The notes under the pieces are model-generated. The model had not been told where the DNA came from, made no database searches, and was given only the letters and a program-made list of their open reading frames with translations. Positions 14,423 to 21,076 of a stretch of 22,240 bases of DNA are shown here, piece after piece (position 1 is the first letter of the stretch; each line of letters begins with the position of its first letter). Source of the stretch: Treponema sp. (GTDB lineage Bacteria; Spirochaetota; Spirochaetia; Treponematales; Breznakiellaceae); NCBI GenBank assembly GCA_031254795.1, contig JAIRTS010000019.1:1-22240 (forward strand), given 5' to 3'. The position numbers and the translations under genes are program-made.

Positions 14423-15355
14423 TTAATCTTTGGGCGGCTTGTAAAATCTTCCCTTTACCTGCTCGGTTTTTAATATGTTGATGAAAGCGTCCGGATCAAT
14501 GTTTTTTATGGCGGCGGCAAGAAATGAGTCTTCGTTTGCCGCGACCACCGAGTAGAGCAGCGTTTTTTCAGCCATCCGGTACATGCCGACGCCTTTGAAG
14601 GCTGTCGCGTCATGCCGCGTCTTATCGCGGATAAGATGGTATATCTCGTCCGGCTTGCTGGTGATGATGAGCAAGGTCTTCTGTTGATACCCGTGGTAAA
14701 AAGAACCAAGCGCGACGGTTGTGGCAAACTGGAAAATAATGGAATAGAGCGCCTTATCCAATGAGAAGAGAGACGCGGCGAGAACAAGTATCATGCAGTT
14801 GCCCGCGAAGATGTAATTCCATGCGTCCTTGCCATGCTTTTCGGAAATAAACACGGCGATAAAATCCGTGCCTCCGCTCGTGGCGTCGGCGAACAGGCAC
14901 AGACTTATCGCCATCGCGTTCAAAATGCCGCCGAAAATCGCCGAAAGCAAAGGATCGTGCAGTTGGATAAGCTCCGTGAACAGCTTCGGCATCCAATCCG
15001 TCAGAAGTCCGCAGACAAGCACCATCAGCACGGAGAGCAGGGTGAATCGTTTCCCAATGAGTTTGAAGCAGACTACAGCCGGCGCAACATTCAACAGGTA
15101 GAGTACAACGCTGAAAGGCAGGTGTATATGGAGAAACCGCTCGAAAAACTCCAGAATAAGCAACGTAAGTCCGGTAAAGCCGCCCGGTACAAGCCCGCCC
15201 GCATACACAAACGTATTGATGTTAAACGCCATCAGCGTGGCGCCGGCGACAACTAATGCGGTCCGTTTTGCCAGATGTATCGTAGACTTGCGCGACGGGG
15301 CGGCCGCCGGTCGCCGGCATGGAACTGACGCTGTTTTTTCTTCACAATTATTCAT
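14423..15355 (-). CDS. YitT-family membrane protein (DUF161 + DUF2179)
   Basis: A 310-residue inner-membrane protein of the YitT family, function unknown. After a polar N-terminus of ~30 residues come about six hydrophobic segments (first: ALVVAGATLMAFNINTFVYA, followed by GGLVPGGFTGLTLLI) and a cytosolic C-terminal DUF2179 domain with KTLLIITSKPDEIYHLIRDK, the GVGMYRM turn and NIDPDAFINIL. The ATG at 15355 is preferred because AGGTGG lies about 5 nt upstream; a GTG at 15364 is in frame but would overlap that site. Transcribed away from flaB1. A candidate promoter at 15539-15567 would leave a leader of about 175 nt. Confidence 0.88.
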   Translation of the reverse strand: MNNCEEKTASVPCRRPAAAPSRKSTIHLAKRTALVVAGATLMAFNINTFVYAGGLVPGGFTGLTLLILEFFERFLHIHLPFSVVLYLLNVAPAVVCFKLIGKRFTLLSVLMVLVCGLLTDWMPKLFTELIQLHDPLLSAIFGGILNAMAISLCLFADATSGGTDFIAVFISEKHGKDAWNYIFAGNCMILVLAASLFSLDKALYSIIFQFATTVALGSFYHGYQQKTLLIITSKPDEIYHLIRDKTRHDATAFKGVGMYRMAEKTLLYSVVAANEDSFLAAAIKNIDPDAFINILKTEQVKGRFYKPPKD

Positions 15356-15538
15356 TTTTTCCACCTAATCGATTCATTGGAACATGCGGACGCGGCGCCG
15401 GCGACGAAAAATGGCGTTAGCCCTCCATGGCGCCATAATGGTCCTTGCGGAACGAACGTCGTGAACGGGACGCCGCTTGGCCGCTCCGGTTTGCGCGGAC
15501 TTGCGCCCGCCCCTCCTCTTTGTAATAAAAGCTCTTTA

Positions 15539-15567
15539 ACTATACCATAGAGAACGAAGTACGTTAA
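15539..15567 (-). promoter_or_regulatory. Candidate promoter for the yitT-family gene
   Basis: On the minus strand TTAACG (15567-15562), 17 nt, TATAGT (15544-15539) with an extended TGG before it. Confidence 0.5.
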
Positions 15568-15600
15568 GTATGGAATTAAAAGGCGTAGACACCACGTTTT

Positions 15601-15652
15601 GCGTATAAGATTTTTCACACGGCGTGTAAAATTCTTTACACGGCGCATAAAA
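15601..15652. repeat. Three direct repeats at exact 21-bp spacing
   Basis: GCGTATAAGA (15601-15610), GCGTGTAAAA (15622-15631) and GCGCATAAAA (15643-15652) fit the consensus GCGYRTAARA and start exactly 21 bp apart, two helical turns. The middle copy overlaps the palindrome ACACG-G-CGTGT (15617-15627), and ACACGG recurs at 15638. They lie between the divergent yitT and flaB1 promoters, as an operator or activator site would. Confidence 0.55.
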
Positions 15653-15686
15653 CGCGCAAAAAAACAAAAAAAATTAAATAGACGGC

Positions 15687-15715
15687 TTGCAAAAAAAATC
15701 TAGTAATGGTATATT
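15687..15715 (+). promoter_or_regulatory. Strong sigma70-type promoter for flaB1
   Basis: TTGCAA (15687-15692), 17 nt, TATATT (15710-15715) with an extended TGG. A-tracts upstream (about 15658-15675) resemble an UP element. I find no good GCCGATAA sigma28 box here. The expected leader is about 85 nt and contains the hairpin GCCGG (15760-15764)/CCGGC (15779-15783) before GGGAGG. Confidence 0.65.
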
Positions 15716-15806
15716 TATAACATAAGGGGTGAAATAAAAGGCCTTTGGTCTTAATCCCCGCCGGCTGCATGGATGCTACCGGCATATTCTTTCAGGGAGG
15801 ATGATT

Positions 15807-16649
15807 ATGATCATCAACCACAACTTAAGCGCTCAGTTTGCTGAACGCTCTTTGGGTATTACCCAGACTTCTATTGCCAAAAACATCGAGAAACTTTCTT
15901 CCGGTCTTCGCATTAATCGCGCTGGCGATGATGCTTCCGGTCTCGCTGTTTCCGAGAAACTTCGTAGCCAGATTCGCGGTTTGAACCGCGCGTCCGCCAA
16001 TGCCTCGGATGGCATTTCCTTCATTCAGGTAACCGAAGGCTACCTGCAGGAAACCCAGGACATTGTCCAGCGCCTCCGCGAACTCGCTGTTCAGAGCGCC
16101 AACGGCATTTACACCGCCGAAGATCGCGAGCAGATTCAGGTTGAAGTTTCCCAGCTTGTCGACGAAGTGAATCGTATCGCTTCTCACGCCCAGTTCAACG
16201 GTTTGAACATGCTTACTGGACGCTATGCCCAAGAGGGTGGCGAGGAATCCATGTATCTCCATATCGGAGCCAACATCGATCAGCGCGAGCAGGTCTTTAT
16301 TGGTGAGATAACCGCAGGATCCCTCGGAATCGGCGGCGATCAGGGGCCAATCTCCCTCCAGAGCGCGGACGATGCGAACGCCGCTATCGGCACCCTTGAC
16401 AGTGCCCTCAAGATCATCAGCAAACAGCGGGCTGATCTCGGCGCATACCAAAATCGTCTGGAACATGCTATTCGTGGCATTGACATCGGCGCGGAAAACC
16501 TTCAGGCTTCCGAATCCCGCATCCGCGACTCCAACATTGCCGCGGAAACTGTCGCTTACACCAAGAATCAGATTCTGTCCCAATCCGGCACCGCGATGCT
16601 TGCGCAGGCAAATCAGAGACCGCAGTCTGTTCTTTCACTGCTTCAGTAA
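15807..16649 (+). CDS. flaB: Flagellin FlaB, major-type
   Basis: Core filament protein of the periplasmic flagella. The 280 residues begin MIINHNLSAQFAERSLGITQ and contain only the conserved D0/D1 domains, as in other spirochaete FlaB proteins: IEKLSSGLRINRAGDDASGL, LRELAVQSANGIY, QVEVSQLVDEVNRIASHAQF and the C-terminal NLQASESRIRDSNIAAETVA. There is no signal peptide, so export is by the flagellar type III apparatus. The second ATG at 15807 is chosen: GGGAGG (15795-15800) is 6 nt away and the product then matches the family start. Codon choice is markedly uniform (TCC, CGC, GCC, AAC, CTC), unlike flaB2, suggesting very high expression. A palindromic pair CCGCGCGG (16666-16673 and 16693-16700) follows the stop. 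Confidence 0.96.
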   Translation: MIINHNLSAQFAERSLGITQTSIAKNIEKLSSGLRINRAGDDASGLAVSEKLRSQIRGLNRASANASDGISFIQVTEGYLQETQDIVQRLRELAVQSANGIYTAEDREQIQVEVSQLVDEVNRIASHAQFNGLNMLTGRYAQEGGEESMYLHIGANIDQREQVFIGEITAGSLGIGGDQGPISLQSADDANAAIGTLDSALKIISKQRADLGAYQNRLEHAIRGIDIGAENLQASESRIRDSNIAAETVAYTKNQILSQSGTAMLAQANQRPQSVLSLLQ

Positions 16650-16725
16650 CCGGGCGGCGTAGCTCCCGCGCGGTTCCGTCTTTATGGCGAGGCCGCGCGG
16701 TCCGCATGAGGAGTATGCAATGCGT

Positions 16726-16849
16726 AAAGGATCGCTTGTCAAGCGAATAACGATTAGGGTGACCGGTTGTTATGTGATCAGCTAGGAGCTGACGGGTTAA
16801 GGTGTCATAACCTTTTAGCCACGTGAAAATTGACAAGTGATCCTTTTTT
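16726..16849 (+). ncRNA. Structured intercistronic RNA element before flaB2
   Basis: AAAGGATCGCTTGTCAA (16726-16742) pairs along all 17 positions (one G-U) with TTGACAAGTGATCCTTT (16830-16846), whose last T's start a U6 run (16844-16849). Inside are TCAGCT-AGG-AGCTGA (16778-16792), GGGTTA/TAACCT (16794-16799 with 16808-16813) and a weaker ATAAC/GTTAT pairing. The G-U pair would be a C-A mismatch on the other strand, so the plus-strand RNA is the likely functional form. The flaB2 GGGAGGA follows at 16856. It resembles an attenuator or riboswitch-like module; I match it to no known class. Confidence 0.6.
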
Positions 16850-16865
16850 ATTGCTGGGAGGAATA

Positions 16866-17690
16866 ATGATAATAAATCATAATTTAAGCGCTCAATTCGC
16901 CAGCCGTTCATTGGATATTGTACAAAATCAGATAGCCGGCAATATTGAGAAACTTAGTTCGGGAGAGCGGATAAACAGAGCCGCCGATGACGCGTCGGGA
17001 CTTGCGGTTTCCGAGAAACTCCGAAGTCAGATACGCGGTTTGAATCAGGCGGATAAAAATATCCAGAACGGCGTGTCATTTATCCAGACAACCGAGGGTT
17101 ACCTTCAGGAAACAGAGGATATCCTGCACCGGTTGAGAGACCTTTCCGTACAAGCGGCGAACGGCATTTACACCGAGCTTGACCGCGAGCAGATTCAGGT
17201 TGAAGTTTCCCAGCTTGTTGATGAAGTGAACCGGATCGCGTCTCATGCCCAATTTAATGGGATGGCGCTTTTAACCGGCGCATTCGGCAGGGAATCGTCG
17301 ACAGTGATGCAGATTCAAATGGGCGCCAATGAAAACCAGAATGAGCGTTTCTATGTGGAAGACATGAGCGCGCAAGCGCTTGGTATTGAGGGTCTTGAGC
17401 TTACATCCGCCGATGAAGCGAACGACGCTATCAAGACGCTAGACGACGCGTTGCATGCGGTTTCCAAACAACGAGGTGATCTTGGAGGCTTCCAAAACAG
17501 GCTTGAATTGGCTACCGGCGGCGTTCAAATTGGCGCGGAAAACTTGCAAAGCGCCGAATCACGCATGCGGGACACCAATATCGCCGCTGAAACCGTGCTG
17601 TATACCAAAAATTCTATTTTGGCGCGTACGGGAACCGCGCTTCTCGCGCAAGCTAATATGCAGCCTCAGATGGCGGTGCAGCTCTTATAG
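16866..17690 (+). CDS. flaB: Flagellin FlaB, second paralogue
   Basis: A 274-residue D0/D1-only flagellin, starting MIINHNLSAQFASRSLDIVQ, with RINRAADDASGLAVSEKLRS, LRDLSVQAANGIYTELDREQ and the C-terminal SRMRDTNIAAETVLYTKNSI. It is clearly homologous to flaB1 along its whole length, differing most in the centre (about residues 140-200). Codon use is ordinary for the window, unlike the biased flaB1, suggesting a lesser filament component. A 35-nt stretch (17184-17218) is nonetheless identical to flaB1 (16125-16159). The ATG at 16866 follows GGGAGGA at 16856-16862. It lies 216 bp after flaB1, separated by the structured RNA element, so expression may be read-through dependent. Confidence 0.95.
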   Translation: MIINHNLSAQFASRSLDIVQNQIAGNIEKLSSGERINRAADDASGLAVSEKLRSQIRGLNQADKNIQNGVSFIQTTEGYLQETEDILHRLRDLSVQAANGIYTELDREQIQVEVSQLVDEVNRIASHAQFNGMALLTGAFGRESSTVMQIQMGANENQNERFYVEDMSAQALGIEGLELTSADEANDAIKTLDDALHAVSKQRGDLGGFQNRLELATGGVQIGAENLQSAESRMRDTNIAAETVLYTKNSILARTGTALLAQANMQPQMAVQLL

Positions 17691-17713
17691 TTTCCTTATT
17701 AAAAAACTGAACA

Positions 17714-17778
17714 AAGAGACTTCTGGATGTCGTCTCTTATAATCCGGGCGACTCTGAAAACGATGTTTTTAGAGTCGC
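17714..17778 (+). terminator. Tandem hairpins after flaB2
   Basis: AAGAGAC (17714-17720) pairs with GTCTCTT (17732-17738) around an 11-nt loop containing GGATGT. A second hairpin pairs 17748-17761 (GCGACTCT-GAAAAC) with 17765-17778 (GTTTTT-AGAGTCGC): 14 pairs including one G-U, loop GAT. No clean U-run follows, so it may be a processing or mRNA-stabilising site rather than a terminator. Confidence 0.5.
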
Positions 17779-17780
17779 TC

Positions 17781-17808
17781 TTGAGTTCCTGTCAAAAACA
17801 GCCGAAAA
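17781..17808 (+). promoter_or_regulatory. Weak sigma28-like promoter before flaG
   Basis: TTGAGTTC (17781-17788), 12 nt, GCCGAAAA (17801-17808). The second box differs from GCCGATAA at one base; the first matches TAAAGTTT at only five of eight. Confidence 0.3.
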
Positions 17809-17830
17809 TAGAAAAGAAAGGAGATACGCT

Positions 17831-18181
17831 ATGAGTCTGCACATATCAGCGTATACGCAAGGAAGCGGTGATGCTCAGTTAGCTCTAACGAGAGCGGTGA
17901 AAATTTCGGCGGCAAAGGGGTATAATCCGGTTTTACCCGCGCCCAAGAAAAACGTGGAGTCGTTGGATGTTGGCAAAGCGGCGGTGGATCTGGAACGGAT
18001 AAGTTCTACACTGAATAAAGAACTCAAATTTATCGTGGATCATAAATCTCATGAGATCATTGTCAATGTGATTGATCCTGAAACCGGCAAAGTGGTGAAT
18101 GTCCTGCCGCCGGAAGAATTACGCAGAGTTCATGGTAAAATCAAAGAAACAATAGGCGTTTTGTTTGACGAGTTGATGTAG
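17831..18181 (+). CDS. flaG: FlaG-family flagellar protein
   Basis: A 116-residue protein. The N-terminal ~50 residues are variable; the rest is a FlaG domain: LNKELKFIVDHKSHEIIVNV followed by DPETGKVVNVLPPEELRRVH, where the ETGxV...PPE pattern is diagnostic. FlaG proteins influence filament length and assembly; the mechanism is not settled. AAGGAG lies about 7 nt before the ATG. Its TAG stop shares one base with the GTG start of fliD, so the two are translationally coupled. It follows flaB2 by 140 bp containing tandem hairpins and a weak sigma28-like box. Confidence 0.88.
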   Translation: MSLHISAYTQGSGDAQLALTRAVKISAAKGYNPVLPAPKKNVESLDVGKAAVDLERISSTLNKELKFIVDHKSHEIIVNVIDPETGKVVNVLPPEELRRVHGKIKETIGVLFDELM

Positions 18182-20205
18182 TGTCAGATGTTTACGTGCC
18201 AGGTGTTTCAAGCCGATTTAACACCGACAGAATCGTAGAAGGTCTCATGAAAATAGAGCGCATCCCACGGGATCGCTCAGAGCGGGAAAAAGAACAGTTA
18301 CAAGCGCAAAAAACCTATTGGCAGGACGTAAACAGACGCATGGTTTCCCTGCGGGATAGCGCTCGTGAGCTTTATTCTTTTCAAAATCCTTTTAATGACC
18401 GCGTCATTACCTCTTCGGATTCTTCAACACTGACAGGCAGCGCGATGCGACAAACCTCGCCCCAGACAAAAGAATTCGTGGTCAAGCAAATTGCGCAGGC
18501 GGACCGGTTTCTTTCCCCGCCTTTAGACGAATCGTTTACAGTGGAAGCGGGCGCTTATACCTTTGATTCAGGGGCGGAACATATCTCATTTGATTTCAAG
18601 GGCGGATCCCTCAAGGAATTTGTCGATGCCCTGAATCGTCGGGGCAAAGGCAAGATAGAGGCGAGTTTTGTAACGGTGCAAAGCGGGAAAAAGTCCCTTC
18701 TTGTCGAATCAAAAATCACCGGAGCAGAGAACAATCTCATATTCTCCGGCGCGGCGTTGGACTTGGCGCTCAAAAGCGGCGTATTGGAACAACAGATCGC
18801 CATGCAAGATGTCGCCATAACGTTGCTCATTGGCGCAGGCGAAGAAGACGCGAGCCTGGCCGTTGTTGACAATGACAGCCTCAAGGTAAGCGCGACGGGC
18901 GATGCTTCCATCGCTTTTCCTGATAATACGGTCGTGAGCCAGGGGCTGACGATTTTTTTTGAGACGGCTGTAAAAGTCCTTCCGACCGAGCCGCCGCCCA
19001 ACGTGGAGCCTCCGCCAGGACCTTCCATACCCAAGACGGGTTCCGTGACATTTAACGGCATTGTCATTGAAAGCGCGCCCTCTTCGGTTCCTATCCCCGA
19101 ATGGAAACCGCCTGAACTGCCTGAGCGCATTGACGACATGAACGTGTTGTCCCTGACTTTTTCGGATGGCACGGCTATTGAGCTTGCGCCGATAGAGGAC
19201 GCGTCTGATTTTACGCGGACTTCTTTTCAGATTCCCGATTCCGAGATCGACAAAACCGTTGTTTCCCTTGACATCGCCAATAAAAACACGCATCGTGACG
19301 TGTCGATCCGGCGCGTCCAGATCATGGATCCGAACGATCCCGTCAATTATAAGCCGGTGAATCCCGTTTCCGTTGCGCAAGACGCTGTTGTCTCTATGGA
19401 CGGAATCAGTGTGTCCCGCGCAACCAACACTATTGACGACCTTTTGCCCGGCGTCACCATAACGGTAAAGAAACCATCCGAGACGCCCGTACGTATAACG
19501 ATTGAAGCCGACAGGGAGACCATAAAAAACGCCATTATTAGCTTTGTAGGAAATTACAACAGAGTCATGGCGGAAATCAATGTCCTTACCCGCAACGACG
19601 ATCGCATCGTACAGGAACTTTCCTATTTGTCGGAAGAAGAGCAAGAGGCGATGCGCGACCGTATGGGCGCGTTCGCTGGGGATTCCACCCTGACCCAATA
19701 CAAGAACGCCGTGCAGAACGCCGTTACGTCGCCGTATCCCACCGCGACCGGAACGGAGATGCTCGCCAAATACGGCATTGGCGCCGATATGCGCATGAGC
19801 GGCGGTAGCGCAGGCTATGATCCGTCCCGCTTGCGGGGTTATCTTGAAATTGACGAAAAGAAACTTGACGAAGCCTTGGAAATGAACCTTGCCGGACTGC
19901 AACAGCTTTTCGGATTTGACTCTAATGGCGATCTCATCGTTGACAGCGGCGTAGCGTACGCGCTTGAAAGTCTCACCCGGCCCTATGTGGAAACCGGCGG
20001 GCTTATTTTTATAAGAACCGCGACGATTGACTCTCGCATTAAGGCGGACGAGCAACGCATAGCGACGTTAGACAAGCAGCTTGCGGAAAAAGAAGCCGCG
20101 TTGCGCATGCAATACAGCCAGATGGAAAACGCCTACAACCGAATGGAGCAAATGTCAAACTCTCTGGAAAATTTCAGCAGGCAAAACAGCAATGGCGGCA
20201 GGTAA
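18181..20205 (+). CDS. fliD: Flagellar filament cap protein FliD
   Basis: FliD caps the growing filament and folds incoming flagellin. The 674 residues start MSDVYVPGVSSRFNTDRIVE (FliD_N domain), with a helical EREKEQLQAQKTYWQDVNRR segment, and end in a FliD_C domain (NYNRVMAEINVLTRNDDRIV, RLRGYLEIDEKKLDEALEMN, LESLTRPYVETGG) and a terminal coiled coil with a heptad pattern. It is longer than enteric FliD (about 470), as treponemal FliD proteins usually are. The extra length lies in the central domains, which include a Pro-rich linker around residues 266-285. The start is a GTG overlapping the flaG stop by 1 nt, without a strong ribosome binding site. Lacking a secretion signal, it is exported by the flagellar apparatus. 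Confidence 0.93.
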   Translation: MSDVYVPGVSSRFNTDRIVEGLMKIERIPRDRSEREKEQLQAQKTYWQDVNRRMVSLRDSARELYSFQNPFNDRVITSSDSSTLTGSAMRQTSPQTKEFVVKQIAQADRFLSPPLDESFTVEAGAYTFDSGAEHISFDFKGGSLKEFVDALNRRGKGKIEASFVTVQSGKKSLLVESKITGAENNLIFSGAALDLALKSGVLEQQIAMQDVAITLLIGAGEEDASLAVVDNDSLKVSATGDASIAFPDNTVVSQGLTIFFETAVKVLPTEPPPNVEPPPGPSIPKTGSVTFNGIVIESAPSSVPIPEWKPPELPERIDDMNVLSLTFSDGTAIELAPIEDASDFTRTSFQIPDSEIDKTVVSLDIANKNTHRDVSIRRVQIMDPNDPVNYKPVNPVSVAQDAVVSMDGISVSRATNTIDDLLPGVTITVKKPSETPVRITIEADRETIKNAIISFVGNYNRVMAEINVLTRNDDRIVQELSYLSEEEQEAMRDRMGAFAGDSTLTQYKNAVQNAVTSPYPTATGTEMLAKYGIGADMRMSGGSAGYDPSRLRGYLEIDEKKLDEALEMNLAGLQQLFGFDSNGDLIVDSGVAYALESLTRPYVETGGLIFIRTATIDSRIKADEQRIATLDKQLAEKEAALRMQYSQMENAYNRMEQMSNSLENFSRQNSNGGR

Positions 20206-20206
20206 T

Positions 20207-21043
20207 ATGGAGATACTCATCAATGGGCAAGACGCCGGGATTATTCTTGAAAATGAAAAAACCATAGGCGATTTGCTTGCGGGCATAGAAAATTGGCTTG
20301 ATGGTACGGACAGTCGCATTGGTGGCGTCATGCTAGACGCCGAACCCCTTCACATTGAAGACATTCCCGCAGCGTTTGAACGGGAACTGAGCGCGTTGCA
20401 GTCCATTGATATATGCATTTCTTCGTTGCGGGAGTTCGCGCTTGAAGCGCTTATGAATGCAAAATCCGCGTTAGAAGCGTTGGAAGACGCCTCGTTTGAA
20501 GAGAAAAAAACGATAAGAGCCGACTTTGAATCGAGCGCTACGGCGAGTTTTCTTAGAGAGCGGCTAGGGGATATTGCGAAATCCGTCGACGCCAGTTTAG
20601 CGGGCGAAGGGCTTTCCCCAACCGACGCCTTAAAGCTGTTGGAGGAGCGGATGAGGGAGTTGGAGGAGCCGAAACGGGAAATTCTCAACTGTAGCGTGTT
20701 GGTCTCGGAAATTGTTTCACGGTTGGAAGACCTGCCCCTTGACTTGCAGACCGGCAAAGACAAGCGGGCTTCGGAAACCATGCGGCTTTTTTCCCATATC
20801 ACGGAAAAACTCTTCAGGCTGTTGTCTCTATTAAAACAAGCTGGTTTTGAAACTGACGCCATTGCCATAGATTCCATTCCTTTGACGCGGTTTATTGACG
20901 ATTTCACCAACGCGCTTAATGACCTTTTGACGGCTTATGAAGCGAAGGACACCGTACTGACCGGAGATTTGGCGGAATACGAAATGGCTCCGCGTCTCGT
21001 GTCGTTATATTCAACACTCAAAGGCGTTGCGGAGAAGATTTAG
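20207..21043 (+). CDS. Uncharacterised protein in the fliD operon
   Basis: I cannot assign a family. The 278-residue protein begins MEILINGQDAGIILENEKTI, a short beta-type segment continuing to about residue 55. After that it is strongly helical and acidic (ALMNAKSALEALEDASFEEK, LEERMRELEEPKREILNCSV), with no signal peptide or membrane helix. It starts 1 nt after the fliD stop, with AGG in the fliD end as a possible ribosome binding site, so it is certainly in the flagellar operon. fliS, the flagellin chaperone, is commonly found at this position; this protein is over twice FliS length and lacks obvious FliS motifs. A chaperone or filament-assembly role is an inference from position only. An in-frame ATG at 20192 is an alternative start. 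Confidence 0.75.
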   Translation: MEILINGQDAGIILENEKTIGDLLAGIENWLDGTDSRIGGVMLDAEPLHIEDIPAAFERELSALQSIDICISSLREFALEALMNAKSALEALEDASFEEKKTIRADFESSATASFLRERLGDIAKSVDASLAGEGLSPTDALKLLEERMRELEEPKREILNCSVLVSEIVSRLEDLPLDLQTGKDKRASETMRLFSHITEKLFRLLSLLKQAGFETDAIAIDSIPLTRFIDDFTNALNDLLTAYEAKDTVLTGDLAEYEMAPRLVSLYSTLKGVAEKI

Positions 21044-21051
21044 AAATATAG

Positions 21052-21063
21052 GGGCGCGCGCCC
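21052..21063. terminator. GC palindrome between convergent genes
   Basis: GGGCGCGCGCCC is a perfect 12-bp palindrome lying in the 33 bp between the converging fliD-operon gene and the alpha-galactosidase gene. It could serve as a bidirectional terminator, but no long T-run flanks it. Confidence 0.4.
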
Positions 21064-21076
21064 TTGACCTCGAGAT

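Noticed and set aside
15352..15648. 98-codon minus-strand reading frame overlapping the yitT leader
   Set aside because: No ribosome binding site, odd composition, and it overlaps the yitT promoter and the 21-bp repeats.
15687..15715. Sigma28 promoter for flaB1
   Set aside because: No box close to GCCGATAA at correct spacing; the sigma70-type match is far better.
16726..16849. MITE with 17-bp terminal inverted repeats
   Set aside because: No matching target-site duplication flanks it, and the single G-U position plus the terminal U6 fit an RNA better. A genome search for copies would settle it.
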